Source: an uncultured Clostridia bacterium (GTDB taxonomy: Bacteria; Bacillota; Clostridia; TANB77; CAG-508). From it: a stretch of DNA of 64,000 nt. The stretch's first letter is position 1, and each line of letters begins with the position of its first letter. Shown here one piece after another: positions 17,450 through 26,307 of this stretch. The stretch is taken from contig CANPVP010000001.1 of assembly GCA_947581825.1 (NCBI GenBank), forward strand, positions 163,606-227,605. Direction: 5' to 3'. The translations under genes and the position numbers were made by a program. A model generated the notes under the pieces. It did no database searches. It saw only the letters and a program-made list of their open reading frames with translations, and was not told the DNA's origin.

Positions 17450-18166
17450 ATGCCTAGAGTTGCAAGAAAAAAATGTGAAATTAAATTTTATCATGTATTA
17501 GTACAGGGAATTAACAGAGAGGAGATTTTTAAGAAACCTCAAGATAAAGAAAAGTATATCGAATTTTTAACTAAATTTTCAGAAGAGGAGAATATTCAAG
17601 TTTTAGCGTACTGCATACTAAAAGAACATGCACATATTTTAGTGTATAGCAATAAAATTGAGAATCTGTCTAAAATGATGCAAAGACTAAATGTTTCATA
17701 TAGTAGATTTTATAACAAAAAATATGATAGAGAAGGCTTTGTTTTTAGAAATAGATTTTCTAGTGAAACAGTGGAAACAATAGAAAGAGTTTTTGATTGT
17801 ATAAATTTTATACATAATGAGCCAGTAAAAAATGAAGAAGTAATAGAGAAAAAATTATATAAGTATAGCAGTTACAACAAATATCCAAATGATAATTTAA
17901 TTATTAACGAATGCGTTTTTAATTTTAATGAGGAGCATGAAGTCTTAGATAATGTTTTTATAGATGTTATAAAAACAAGGGATATAAAAGAAAAAATATC
18001 TAATTTTTGCAAAGAGAAAAATATCTCTAAATACGATTTATATAATAATTATGAAATCTTAGCAGAACTATCAAAAAAATTAAGAGATGAAGAAGCTTTA
18101 TCAATAAGGGCAATTGCAAAAGTGCTAAACACTAATAGGGAGAGAATAAAAAGGTTAGTTACTTAA
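17450..18166 (+). CDS. REP-associated tyrosine transposase (RAYT, IS200/Y1 family)
   Basis: A 238-residue Y1 transposase-like protein. It has the start PRVARKKCEIKFYHVLVQGI, the HUH-type metal pair in KEHAHILVY (His60 and His62), and a Tyr-rich helix YSRFYNKKYDREG (84-96) holding the likely catalytic tyrosine. The C-terminal part contains RDEEALSIRAIAKVLNTNRE, a helix-turn-helix-like tail seen in RAYTs of Firmicutes. RAYTs act on REP hairpins rather than moving as ordinary IS elements. A REP-like palindrome lies just upstream. No IS ends were found, which fits a domesticated or REP-mobilising role. Confidence 0.82.
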   Translation: MPRVARKKCEIKFYHVLVQGINREEIFKKPQDKEKYIEFLTKFSEEENIQVLAYCILKEHAHILVYSNKIENLSKMMQRLNVSYSRFYNKKYDREGFVFRNRFSSETVETIERVFDCINFIHNEPVKNEEVIEKKLYKYSSYNKYPNDNLIINECVFNFNEEHEVLDNVFIDVIKTRDIKEKISNFCKEKNISKYDLYNNYEILAELSKKLRDEEALSIRAIAKVLNTNRERIKRLVT

Positions 18167-18209
18167 ATAAATTCTAAAATAATAATTATGAATTAAGAGA
18201 GGTTTAGGT

Positions 18210-19746
18210 ATGCTATCTATTGTAAAAAGTATGTCTTTAAGTGGTTTAGACGGATATCTTATTTATGTTCAAGTGGATGTTGCAAGTGGAATGCCAGGTT
18301 GGGAAATAGTAGGTTTGCCAGATACGAGTGTAAAAGAATCAAAGGAAAGAGTAAAAACAGCAATAAAGAATTCAGGATATGAATTGCAAAGTAGGAGAGT
18401 GGTTATAAATTTAGCTCCAGCAGATACAAGAAAGGAAGGCTCTTTTTTTGATCTGCCAATTGCAATTGGTATTCTATTGTGTATAGAGGCAATTAAAAAA
18501 TGTGATTTAGAAAATACAGCTTTTGTTGGAGAATTATCTCTAGACGGAAAACTAAACAAAATAAATGGAATTTTACCAATGTGCATAGAAGCAAAAAGGT
18601 TAGGAATTAAAAGAATTATTATACCAATCGATAATATTAAAGAAGCATCAGTAGTTGATAATATAGAAATATTGGGTGCTGAAAATCTAAGGCAAGTAGT
18701 TGATTTTTTGAACAATGAATGTAAAATCGAAAAAGCTACAGTAAATGTTGATGAAATTTTTAATAATAAAAATAATTATTCATTAGATTTTTCAGATGTA
18801 AAAGGGCAGGAAAATGTAAAAAGAGCTATAGAAGTAGCTGCAGCAGGAGGTCATAATTGTTTGCTAATAGGAAACCCTGGCTCACGGAAAAACTATGATG
18901 GCTAGAAGGATTCCATCAATATTACCAGATTTGAGCTTTGAAGAAGCACTTGAAACAACTAAGATTCATAGTGTAGCAGGTGTATTATCTAAAGAATCAT
19001 CTATAATAACAACTAGACCTTTTAGAGCACCACATCACACAATTTCAAGTGTTTCATTAGTTGGTGGAGGGAGAATCCCAAAACCAGGAGAAATAAGTTT
19101 AGCACATAATGGTGTTTTGTTCTTAGATGAACTTCCTGAATTTAATAAAAATACTTTAGAAGTAATGAGAGGACCATTAGAAGATAAAATTATAAGTATA
19201 AGTAGAGTTAATGCAACTCTAAGTTATCCTTGTAATTTTATGCTTATAGCTTCGATGAATCCATGTCCTTGTGGATTTTTAGGTTCCAAGGAAAAAAATT
19301 GTACATGTTCACCACAAGCAATATCAAGATATATAGGAAAAATAAGTGGACCTTTATTAGATAGAATAGATATTCAAATTGAGGCAACACCAGTAAAATA
19401 TCAGAAATTAGACAGTGAAGAACAAGCAGAAAATTCAGAGACGATAAAGAAAAGAGTGGACTTAGCACGAAAAATTCAACAAGAAAGATACAAAGATTGT
19501 AAAATTTATTCTAATTCCCAACTAACGCCAAAGCTTATAGAAAAATACTGTAAATTAGATGCAGAAGGAAAAGCAATATTGAAAAGTGCTTTTGAAAGGC
19601 TGGGATTAAGTGCTAGAGCATATGGAAGAATATTAAAAGTAGCGAGAACAGTTGCAGATTTGAGTGGAAGTATAAATATAGAAAAAAATCATATAGCAGA
19701 AGCAATACAATATCGAAGCCTAGATAAAAAATATTGGAAAAATTAG
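18210..19746 (+). pseudogene. comM: ComM/YifB Mg-chelatase-like ATPase, frameshifted in Walker A
   Basis: This AAA+ ATPase family includes ComM, a helicase promoting branch migration in natural transformation. The first 231 residues run from the N-terminal ribosomal-S5-like fold ([20 protein letters not shown]) to LLIGNPGS. The remaining 280 residues continue in another frame from [13 protein letters not shown] through VLFLDELPEF (Walker B) and SMNPCPCGFLG. Removing one C at 18885 gives [13 protein letters not shown], the exact Walker A. Full length would be about 511 residues, normal for the family. Either the gene is broken or the extra base is an error. dprA follows in 8 bases. Confidence 0.88.
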
Positions 19747-19754
19747 GAGTATAA

Positions 19755-20630
19755 ATGGAAAAAATTAAAATTATAGAAAAGACTGATGAGAATTATCCTA
19801 AAAGCTTATTAGAATTAGAAGATGCTCCTAAAAAATTGTATGTTATAGGTAATGAAAAAATATTAAATAATAGAGCTATTGCTATTGTAGGATCTAGAAA
19901 TTGTAGTGAATATGGAGAAAGATATGCTACTAAGTTTGCAAGAGAATTGTCAAAGGCAGGAATATGTGTTATTAGTGGATTAGCAGTGGGAATAGATACA
20001 GCAGCACATAAAGGAGCTAAATCATATAAAGGAAAAACTATTGCTGTTCTTGGAGGTGGACTAAATAATATTTATCCACCAGAAAATATTGGTTTAGTAA
20101 ATGATATTATAAAAAATGGCGGGTGCGTAATTAGTGAACATGAACCAGATAAAAAGCCAATACTTTCTGAATTTCCTAAAAGAAATAGAATTATAAGTGG
20201 TATTTCAGAAGGGGTTCTAGTAGTAGAGGCTTTGCATAGAAGCGGTAGTTCAGTTACTGCAAAATATGCTTATGAGCAAGGAAGAAAAGTGTTTTGCATA
20301 CCTAGTAATTTAGGAGTTAAAACTGGAGTAGGTACTAATATTTTAATTCAAAAAGGTGCTTTACTAGTAATGAAACCTAACGATATTCTTGAACAATTAA
20401 ATATTTTTATAAATGATGGAAAAGACGAAGAAGACGATGAAGATGAAGAAATAAATATTGAAGACGAATATAAGGATATATATAAATTGTTAAAAAATAA
20501 ACCATTAAATATTAATGCTATTGCAAAGAGCTTAAATAAAAGTATAGTAGAAATTAATCAAAAGTTAGGTATGATGGAAATATGTGGATATGTTAAATGC
20601 ATTCCTGGAAATGATTATATAATAGTTTAA
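19755..20630 (+). CDS. dprA: DNA-processing protein DprA
   Basis: DprA binds incoming single-stranded DNA and loads RecA during natural transformation. The 291-residue protein has the Rossmann core motifs GSRNCSEYGE, SGLAVGIDTAAHKGA and LGGGLNNIYPPEN. SEFPKRNRIISG follows, then EALHRSGS, then an acidic linker (about 218-232) and a small winged-helix-like C-terminal domain. It lies directly behind comM, and this pairing with yraN downstream is a common Firmicute order. GGAG precedes the ATG. Confidence 0.93.
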   Translation: MEKIKIIEKTDENYPKSLLELEDAPKKLYVIGNEKILNNRAIAIVGSRNCSEYGERYATKFARELSKAGICVISGLAVGIDTAAHKGAKSYKGKTIAVLGGGLNNIYPPENIGLVNDIIKNGGCVISEHEPDKKPILSEFPKRNRIISGISEGVLVVEALHRSGSSVTAKYAYEQGRKVFCIPSNLGVKTGVGTNILIQKGALLVMKPNDILEQLNIFINDGKDEEDDEDEEINIEDEYKDIYKLLKNKPLNINAIAKSLNKSIVEINQKLGMMEICGYVKCIPGNDYIIV

Positions 20631-20685
20631 TATTAAAATTTTTGCTTTTTTAATATATTATTCTTTAATTAAGGAGGCTTTAAAT

Positions 20686-21042
20686 TTGTATCAAAAACAT
20701 GTAATTGGAAAATTGGGAGAAGATATTGCAACCGAGTTTTTGCAAAAGCAAAATTACAAAATTGTAGAAAGAAATTTTGAGTGTAAACAGGGAGAAATTG
20801 ATATAGTGGCTATCGATAAAAATGAAGTAGTTTTTATTGAAGTAAAAACAAGAACTGGAAATACTTATGGTAATCCTATAGATGCTGTTGATGAGAGAAA
20901 AAAGAAGCATTTAATTAAGTCAATTGAATACTATGTTTATAAAAATAAATTGGAAAATGCTTTTATTAGAATTGATATAATAGAGGTTTATATGAAAGAA
21001 AATAATAATGTAATCAATCATATAAAAAAGGCAATAGATTGA
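20686..21042 (+). CDS. YraN family (UPF0102) endonuclease-like protein
   Basis: A 118-residue UPF0102 protein with a predicted restriction-endonuclease-like fold. The family layout is clear: GKLGEDIATEFLQKQNYKIV, then QGEIDIVAIDKNEVVFIEVKTR with the Asp and Glu-x-Lys residues of a PD-(D/E)xK site, then the AVDERKKKHLIKSIEYY helix. The start is a TTG placed 8 bases after a perfect AAGGAGG. It closes the comM-dprA-yraN group. The role is not established, although an involvement in DNA processing is often suspected. Confidence 0.88.
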   Translation: MYQKHVIGKLGEDIATEFLQKQNYKIVERNFECKQGEIDIVAIDKNEVVFIEVKTRTGNTYGNPIDAVDERKKKHLIKSIEYYVYKNKLENAFIRIDIIEVYMKENNNVINHIKKAID

Positions 21043-21086
21043 AGCAAAAGACAATTTTATAATAAGTATATAACGATAAAAAGGTA

Positions 21087-21115
21087 TTGAAAATCATCAA
21101 TAAAAATGTTAAGAT
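21087..21115 (+). promoter_or_regulatory. Putative sigma-A promoter of rubrerythrin
   Basis: TTGAAA and TAAGAT are separated by 17 bases, 36 bases before the rubrerythrin ATG. The -10 is weak. Confidence 0.35.
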
Positions 21116-21151
21116 AATACTGATTTAAAATCAAAATAGGAGGTAAAGAAA

Positions 21152-21694
21152 ATGGCAGATTTAAAAGGAACAAAAACAGAAAAAAATTTAATGGAGGCAT
21201 TTGCAGGAGAATCACAAGCAAGAAATAAATATACATATTTTGCAAGTAAAGCTAAAAAAGAAGGATATGAGCAAATAGCTGCTATTTTTACAGAAACAGC
21301 TGAGAATGAAAAAGAACATGCAAAAATATGGTTTAAATTATTACATGATGGAGATATTCCAACAACTACAGACAACCTAAAAGCTGCTGCTGAAGGAGAA
21401 AATTATGAATGGACAGATATGTATGATAAATTTGCAAAAGAAGCAAAAGAAGAAGGATTTGATAAAATTGCTTATCTATTTGAAGCTGTTGGAAAAATAG
21501 AAAAAGAACATGAAGAAAGATATAAAAAATTATTAGAGAATGTTGAAGATGGTTTAGTTTTCAGCAAAGATGGAGATAGAATTTGGAAATGTAGAAATTG
21601 TGGACATATTGTAATTGGAAAACAAGCTCCAGAAGTTTGTCCTGTATGTAATCATCCAAAAGCTTTCTTTGAAATAAAAGCAGAAAATTATTAA
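21152..21694 (+). CDS. rbr: Rubrerythrin
   Basis: A 180-residue rubrerythrin, an NADH-linked peroxidase that protects anaerobes from hydrogen peroxide. The N-terminal four-helix diiron domain has E-x-x-H type ligands in [31 protein letters not shown] and [12 protein letters not shown]. The C-terminal rubredoxin-like domain has CRNCGHIV and [11 protein letters not shown] for one iron. Length and domain order are standard. GGAGGTAAAG precedes the ATG, and a strong terminator follows. Its presence supports an anaerobic host. Confidence 0.96.
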   Translation: MADLKGTKTEKNLMEAFAGESQARNKYTYFASKAKKEGYEQIAAIFTETAENEKEHAKIWFKLLHDGDIPTTTDNLKAAAEGENYEWTDMYDKFAKEAKEEGFDKIAYLFEAVGKIEKEHEERYKKLLENVEDGLVFSKDGDRIWKCRNCGHIVIGKQAPEVCPVCNHPKAFFEIKAENY

Positions 21695-21702
21695 TACTAA
21701 AG

Positions 21703-21734
21703 GAACATATAGTAAATTTACTATATGTTCTTTT
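21703..21734. terminator. Terminator after rubrerythrin
   Basis: A perfect palindrome GAACATATAGTAAA / TTTACTATATGTTC is followed by TTTT. Confidence 0.75.
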
Positions 21735-21754
21735 GCAGAAAGGAAGAAATATAT

Positions 21755-21994
21755 ATGGATGTAAAGATTAATGGAATTTATAAACATTTTAAGGGCAACT
21801 ATTATTTAGTTGAAAATGTAGCAATACATAGTGAAACAAGAGAAAAATATGTTGTGTATAGAGCTTTATATGGAGATAATGGTTTGTATATAAGACCATA
21901 TGACATGTTTACTTCAAAAGTAGACAAAGAGAAATATCCAGATGTAAAGCAAGAATGGAGATTTGAATTACAAAATATAGAAAGTAAAGTGTAA
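21755..21994 (+). CDS. DUF1653 domain protein
   Basis: A 79-residue protein of the DUF1653 type, with DVKINGIYKHFKGNYYLVE at the start, then HSETREKYVVYRALYGDN and a W-containing end. These small beta-rich proteins recur in Firmicutes and their function is not known. Ten additional codons upstream are open but AGAAAGGAAG lies 8 bases before the ATG at 21755, so that start is used. It lies between the rubrerythrin terminator and the split deacetylase gene. Confidence 0.75.
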   Translation: MDVKINGIYKHFKGNYYLVENVAIHSETREKYVVYRALYGDNGLYIRPYDMFTSKVDKEKYPDVKQEWRFELQNIESKV

Positions 21995-22002
21995 AAATAA
22001 AA

Positions 22003-22057
22003 GGAATAACCTTCTAAAATAAGCATACAATTAATTAGCTTATTTTAGGAGGTCTTT
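22003..22057 (+). promoter_or_regulatory. Terminator-like hairpin with the deacetylase ribosome site and a spore-type -10
   Basis: A 16-bp stem (ACCTTCTAAAATAAGC paired with 22038-22053) ends in TTTTTT. Its right arm contains AGGAGG, the ribosome site for the ATG at 22061. The loop start contains CATACAAT (22024-22031), a match to the sigma-E -10; an ATA lies 15 bases upstream. RNA from this promoter would begin at the right arm and escape both termination and masking of the ribosome site. Confidence 0.5.
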
Positions 22058-22060
22058 TTT

Positions 22061-22309
22061 ATGTTCATGGTTATAAATAAATCAAAAGTATTATCGTATA
22101 TATTAATTTTTAGTACAGTAGCTGTGTTGTTTTTTTGTTCGGTTGCAATACAAAATAAAGGTATTTTAAAAAATGAATTAGAAGATAATAATACAACAGA
22201 AACATCAACAGGTATAAACAAAGAGCTTCCAATATATGCAGTAGATACAAACGAAAAAAAAGTAGCATTAACAATTAATTGTGCATGCTTACAATTGCCA
22301 ATGGGATAG
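22061..22309 (+). pseudogene. PdaB-like sporulation polysaccharide deacetylase, 5' part split by an element
   Basis: The first 72 codons encode a membrane anchor (about 13-31), a polar linker and LPIYAVDTNEKKVALTI, the typical entry into a PdaB-type polysaccharide deacetylase (family TIGR02764 in spore formers). The frame then enters the inserted element and stops after CACLQLPMG. Joining codon 22277 to 28566 gives VALTINCAWNADDVDKII and an uninterrupted protein of 265 residues. The family has TFD at this motif where this gene has TIN, so the catalytic Asp may be missing. Start and regulation come from the hairpin at 22003-22057. Confidence 0.85.
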
Positions 22310-22312
22310 AAA
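22276..22312. other. attL of the element
   Basis: TAATTGTGCATG is followed by ACAATT and the arm TGGGATAGAAA. It differs from the right-hand repeat (TAATTGTGCTTG) by one base; both versions encode Asn-Cys-Ala-Trp after excision. Confidence 0.8.
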
Positions 22313-22341
22313 TGAAAAGAGTCTATATTCCAAAGTTTAAA

Positions 22342-22369
22342 GGATAGCAAAATAGCTATTCTTTTTTTG
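22342..22369 (+). terminator. Possible terminator just inside the element
   Basis: AGGATAGC / GCTATTCT hairpin followed by seven T residues. It would end transcripts entering from the deacetylase promoter. Confidence 0.55.
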
Positions 22370-22601
22370 TAAATATATGTAAATTTTACAGTATGAAAAA
22401 GTATAGCAAAACTGTTAATTTTTGAATAAATAATTTGGCATATTTTATATTATAAAAAAACGTATATATTTCAATTGTTTTGACAGTTTTATAACATAAT
22501 TTTAGAAGTGGAGGTAGGAATGGCATATCAAAGATATGCCATTTCTACCAAAATGAACTATTTATTGATTAATTATTAGTTAGTATTGGAGGTGAGATAT
22601 T

Positions 22602-23510
22602 TTGAGTTATTTTCTAATAAATAAAGAGGAAATTTCTTTGATAAAATTCATTGCGAAGTATCAGTACTTAAATGTAAAAGATGCAAAGTACTTTTTTAGT
22701 AGTAGTAGATATTATAGAAATAGAATTAAAGTTTTAATAGATAAGAAGTTCCTAAGGAAAATTAAATGGACATTAGTATTAGGACAATCAGGTATTCAAT
22801 ATGCAAATATATTAAACTTTCAATATAATAAACTAAACAAAAATCAACAATATAAGGAAAGATTATTACGTTTAAGTAATATAGCCGCTTTTTATCATAA
22901 TTGCGATACAGTTCATTTTATACCATCATTTGAAATAAAAGATAAAACAGTATTTACAACAACAGGCAGGAGGTTTATAGGTGTATTTAATATAAATGGA
23001 TTTGAATACTTGACATATCAAATTCTTAAAGAGTATGATAATAAATATATAGAATCTGTAGTTTTTGATATACAGAAAGAAATGAAATATGGAAATTTCA
23101 TTATTTTAGTAGATGATATAAGTAGAATAAATCTGAATAATTTTGCTTTTGGAAAGAACAAAATATTAGTCATTGAAGACAATGAAACTAATAGAGAAAA
23201 ATTAAAGTATTTACATAGTGTAAGATGGCAAGAATTAATAGAGGAATATTATAGTGGATGTTATTTATCCAAATATAATTTTTGTGAATACTCAAATAAC
23301 AAAGATATTTTTATTAATACTTTTTATTTTATAGATACTGAAAAAATCATTAGATTTAAATATTTTATAAACGAAAGTTCTACTAAAAGAGCTTATATTG
23401 TATGCGATATGGAATTAAAGGAAAATTTAAGAAAAGAATTGCCTAATGCTAACTATCGTGTGGTGAACTTAGAAAAATATATTGATAAAGAGAAAAGATA
23501 TTATTGTTAG
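22602..23510 (+). CDS. Unknown element protein with likely winged-helix N-terminus
   Basis: A 302-residue protein not recognised with certainty. The N-terminal 80 residues (ISLIKFIAKYQYLNVKDAKYF, RNRIKVLIDKKFLRKIKW) look like a winged-helix DNA-binding domain of the kind found in replication-relaxation proteins of integrative elements. The rest is alternating strands and helices with no motif I can name. The TTG start is supported by GGAGGTGAG 8 bases upstream. A 26-bp hairpin (AATGGCATAT / ATATGCCATT, 22520-22545) lies upstream and may be an operator. It is probably a plasmid- or element-maintenance gene. Confidence 0.55.
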   Translation: MSYFLINKEEISLIKFIAKYQYLNVKDAKYFFSSSRYYRNRIKVLIDKKFLRKIKWTLVLGQSGIQYANILNFQYNKLNKNQQYKERLLRLSNIAAFYHNCDTVHFIPSFEIKDKTVFTTTGRRFIGVFNINGFEYLTYQILKEYDNKYIESVVFDIQKEMKYGNFIILVDDISRINLNNFAFGKNKILVIEDNETNREKLKYLHSVRWQELIEEYYSGCYLSKYNFCEYSNNKDIFINTFYFIDTEKIIRFKYFINESSTKRAYIVCDMELKENLRKELPNANYRVVNLEKYIDKEKRYYC

Positions 23511-23523
23511 TTTATGAATAATA

Positions 23524-23552
23524 TTGCAATAAATGTAAAAATTTGGTATAAT
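23524..23552 (+). promoter_or_regulatory. Sigma-A promoter of purM
   Basis: TTGCAA, 17-base spacer, TATAAT, with the purM ATG 48 bases downstream. Confidence 0.6.
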
Positions 23553-23599
23553 ATACGCAAATGCCAACACTGCATAAAATTTGAAGGAGGTAATAACAT

Positions 23600-24628
23600 A
23601 TGGCAGAGAGCTTAACCTATGGTGTCAATATCGACATCGCAAACGCAGCCAAGCAGGAAATGGCAACCATCTTGGAGACGGATAATAAGAGGGTAATGAA
23701 CAAGGTGGGAGCATTCGCCTCACTTTACGATTTCAGTTTTCCCGAGTATCAGGAACCGGTATTGGTGCTGAAGACTGAAGAACCTGGCTCAAAGCAGCTG
23801 TTGGCAGCTCAGTATGGAAAGCTGGAGAATGTGGCCTACGACATGATCAATCACCTGATTAATGATTGTATCGTAATGGGTGCAAGACCTCTAACTGTAC
23901 AGGATGCTATCATCTGCGGCAAAATTGTGAAGGACGACGTAAACAAGTTGGTCAAGGCAGTTGCGGACGCATGCGCGAAAGAAGGATGTGTATTGACAGG
24001 TGGCGAAACTTCCGAGCAACCGGGAGTGCTTGCTGAAGGTACATACATTCTTACTTCAAGTATCGTAGGCGTTGTGGAGAAAAGCAAAGTTATCGACGGT
24101 TCAAAAATCGAAGAAGGCGACATTGTTTTGGGCGTAGCCTCTAATGGTGTCCACACAAACGGATACACCCTTGTGCGCAGCATTATGGAGAAGTATCCGG
24201 CTGTAATGCAGGAAACTGTTGACGGAAGAAGTTTTATTGACGCAATTTTGGAACCTCACAGATGCTACTACAGTATCGTAAAAGACCTGTTCACAACAGG
24301 AATGATTCGCGGAATGGCACATATAACTGGTGGCGGTATCAAGGAAAACTTAAACCGTATCTTGCCGGAAAATATGAATGCCAACATCGACCTTTCAAAG
24401 TATCGTATCCTGGACATCTTCAAGGTAATCAGAAAATTCGGCAATGTATCAGATGCAGAAATGCTTAGAACCTTCAATATGGGAGTAGGTCTTGCTATTG
24501 TTACACCTAAAGAGTTCACAGAGACAGTAAAAGCTCACATCATCAAAAGTGGTGTTGACTGCTATGAAATCGGAACAATCGGACAGGGAAACAAGCAGGT
24601 TATTACCTCTCAGGAATTCCAGTGGTAA
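23600..24628 (+). CDS. purM: Phosphoribosylformylglycinamidine cyclo-ligase, GC-rich cargo gene
   Basis: PurM (AIR synthetase) closes the imidazole ring in purine synthesis. The 342-residue protein begins MAESLTYGVNIDIANAAKQE and has VLTGGETSEQPGV, LGVASNGVHTNGYTLVR and the C-terminal HITGGGIKENLNRILPEN, all typical. Its base composition is clearly richer in G+C than every neighbour, with CTG, GAC and GGC codons that are rare elsewhere in the window, so it was acquired from a different genome. It has its own promoter and terminator and no other pur genes nearby. Whether it duplicates a chromosomal purM cannot be seen. Confidence 0.92.
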   Translation: MAESLTYGVNIDIANAAKQEMATILETDNKRVMNKVGAFASLYDFSFPEYQEPVLVLKTEEPGSKQLLAAQYGKLENVAYDMINHLINDCIVMGARPLTVQDAIICGKIVKDDVNKLVKAVADACAKEGCVLTGGETSEQPGVLAEGTYILTSSIVGVVEKSKVIDGSKIEEGDIVLGVASNGVHTNGYTLVRSIMEKYPAVMQETVDGRSFIDAILEPHRCYYSIVKDLFTTGMIRGMAHITGGGIKENLNRILPENMNANIDLSKYRILDIFKVIRKFGNVSDAEMLRTFNMGVGLAIVTPKEFTETVKAHIIKSGVDCYEIGTIGQGNKQVITSQEFQW

Positions 24629-24642
24629 TTGCCACACAAAGA

Positions 24643-24684
24643 AAACGTCCCCTCTGTTGAATAACAGAGGGGATGTTTTTTTAT
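24643..24684. terminator. Terminator of purM
   Basis: AACGTCCCCTCTGTT / AACAGAGGGGATGTT stem with T runs, shared with the convergent kinase remnant whose stop codon lies at its edge. Confidence 0.8.
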
Positions 24685-25163
24685 CTTTCGCCACTACTAG
24701 GACTAGAAGGAAAATTTTTAGAATCTTTCAACCATTTAGCAACAGTTTCAAAGTCTCCCCTACTACCTAATATTTTTACTATTTCAGCTGAGTATGAATT
24801 TGCCAAACTAAAAGTTGTATGTATAAAATTTTCATCTATGGGCTTTCTAGTGCTCATATATCTACTATATGCTTTTATAAAAACTGAGAAAAAAGCATCT
24901 CCAGCACCGTGTATTGTCTACTACATTTCTTTCTAATTGAGGTTGCTTAAATATAGAATGTGTATAATTGTTATTATTAAAAAGGAAATGAGCCGGTTTT
25001 GAGCCATCTGTTTTAATTAATAAATCAAAGTTAAACTTTGAAAAAAACTCAAGGTCATTTGCTAAGCCAAGTTTGTGATATAATGCTTCAGTTGTTTTTC
25101 CATTTAATAATAACATATTAACTTGTTCTAAAAAATGTGATATATATTGTGTTGTATTACAAT
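24681..25163 (-). pseudogene. PfkB-family carbohydrate kinase, 3' remnant
   Basis: On the minus strand the C-terminal half of a ribokinase/PfkB-type sugar kinase can be read, from NTTQYISHFLEQVNMLLLNG to the final Ser-rich tail. The signature DNTGAGDAFFSVFIKAYSR appears only if one base (24909) is removed: an extra C on the coding strand breaks the frame inside GAGD. The 5' half is missing because the insertion sequence starts at 25164. Two independent defects suggest decay. It faces purM and shares its terminator. Confidence 0.75.
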
Positions 25164-25263
25164 TGATGTGAAACAAAAATAAAAATTAAATAGAAAAAGT
25201 GATTTAAATCATATATAATTGAGTTACCAAACAAAAATTATATAAAGGAGATTTAAATCACTT

Positions 25264-25629
25264 ATGAATAATATTATAACACAAAATAATAAAAATAAAA
25301 GATATTTACCACATGAATTTCAAACAAAAATACATGCAGTGCAAATGTATTTAAATAGTGGAGATATAAGTTATGTTTGTAGGAAATATCATATATCTAG
25401 AATATCTTTATGGAGATGGATAAAAAAGTATGATGGAACACCAGAAAGTCTAATAGATAAAAGTCATAAGCCAAATACACGACATCCAAATTCTCATACA
25501 AATAAAGAAATAAAGTGGATAAGAGATTATGTAAGAAGGAATCCAAGAATAACATTATGTGAATTATGGATAAAATTAAAGCATGATAAAGGATATAAAA
25601 GAACTATAACAGCTTATATAGGGTTATGA
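25264..25629 (+). CDS. IS transposase, N-terminal HTH half
   Basis: This 121-residue frame encodes the DNA-binding half of an IS481/IS3-superfamily transposase: YLPHEFQTKIHAVQMYLNSG, then ISYVCRKYHISRISLWRWIK, a clear helix-turn-helix, and a linker ending KRTITAYIGL before a stop. The following frame would continue as SLYRVMKRLNIKFYEG if one A were restored in ACAGCTTATA (reading ACA AGC TTA TAT). The two frames overlap by ATGA. Programmed frameshifting is possible, but no A-rich slippery run was seen, so a one-base deletion is more likely. Confidence 0.8.
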   Translation: MNNIITQNNKNKRYLPHEFQTKIHAVQMYLNSGDISYVCRKYHISRISLWRWIKKYDGTPESLIDKSHKPNTRHPNSHTNKEIKWIRDYVRRNPRITLCELWIKLKHDKGYKRTITAYIGL

Positions 25630-26264
25630 AAAGACTGAATATAAAATTTTATGAAGGAATGAAAATAAAAGATACATCAAAGAAAAAACATAATAAAAAA
25701 TATGAAACACCCAAGAATATTGGAGAAAAAGGACAAATGGATGTAAAGTACGTACCAAATGAATGCAAAGTAGCTCAAATACCAGAAGATAAAAAATATT
25801 ATCAATATACATATATAGACGAAGCAACAAGAGAAAGATATTTGTATTGGTATGAAGAGCATACACCAACAAATACAATAGATTTTGTAAAAAGAGTAAT
25901 AAATTATTTTGGATATACACCAAAAGAAATACAAACGGATAATGGAATAGAATTTACATATAACAGAGCAGATATAAAGAAGGAACATCCGTTAGAAGTA
26001 TTTTTAAAGAGATTAGGAATAAAACATCACAAAATTCAACCTCGAACACCTCAGCATAATGGAAAAGTAGAAAGAAGTCATAGAAATGATAATGAAAGGT
26101 TCTATAGTTACTTAAAATTTCATAGTTTAGAAGATTTAAGAAAACAAGGAGCATTATATTTAAAAAGATCAAACAATATTCCAATGGCAGTATTAGGATA
26201 TTTGAGTCCAAAGGAAAAAAGAAATGAATTAGAAGCATTTGAACTGATTGGATATATAAGATAA
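25626..26264 (+). CDS. IS transposase, DDE catalytic half
   Basis: This 212-residue frame holds the integrase core. The catalytic triad is visible: Asp in QMDVKYVPN, Asp in EIQTDNGIEFTYN, and Glu in HNGKVERSHRNDNERFYSY. The spacing and the PRTPQHNGKVERSHR motif match IS481-type transposases, whose members normally encode a single protein of about 330 residues covering both halves. It begins 4 bases before the end of the first frame. Split as it stands, the transposase is probably inactive unless ribosomes shift frame. Confidence 0.82.
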   Translation: MKRLNIKFYEGMKIKDTSKKKHNKKYETPKNIGEKGQMDVKYVPNECKVAQIPEDKKYYQYTYIDEATRERYLYWYEEHTPTNTIDFVKRVINYFGYTPKEIQTDNGIEFTYNRADIKKEHPLEVFLKRLGIKHHKIQPRTPQHNGKVERSHRNDNERFYSYLKFHSLEDLRKQGALYLKRSNNIPMAVLGYLSPKEKRNELEAFELIGYIR

Positions 26265-26307
26265 AACATAATAATATGATTTAAATTATTTTTTATGTTT
26301 CACATCA

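Larger units (their letters stand above)
25164..26307 (+). mobile_element. Insertion sequence, IS481-like
   Basis: A 1144-bp element with ends TGATGTGAAACA at 25164 and its complement finishing at 26307. It encodes a helix-turn-helix half and a DDE half. It truncates the kinase gene. No clear target duplication was found at the flanks (TACAAT left, TTGACA right). Confidence 0.82.

Noticed and set aside
25264-26264. Programmed frameshift in the IS transposase
   Set aside because: IS3-type elements use an A-rich slippery run; none is found at the junction, and adding one A restores a single frame, so deletion is favoured.
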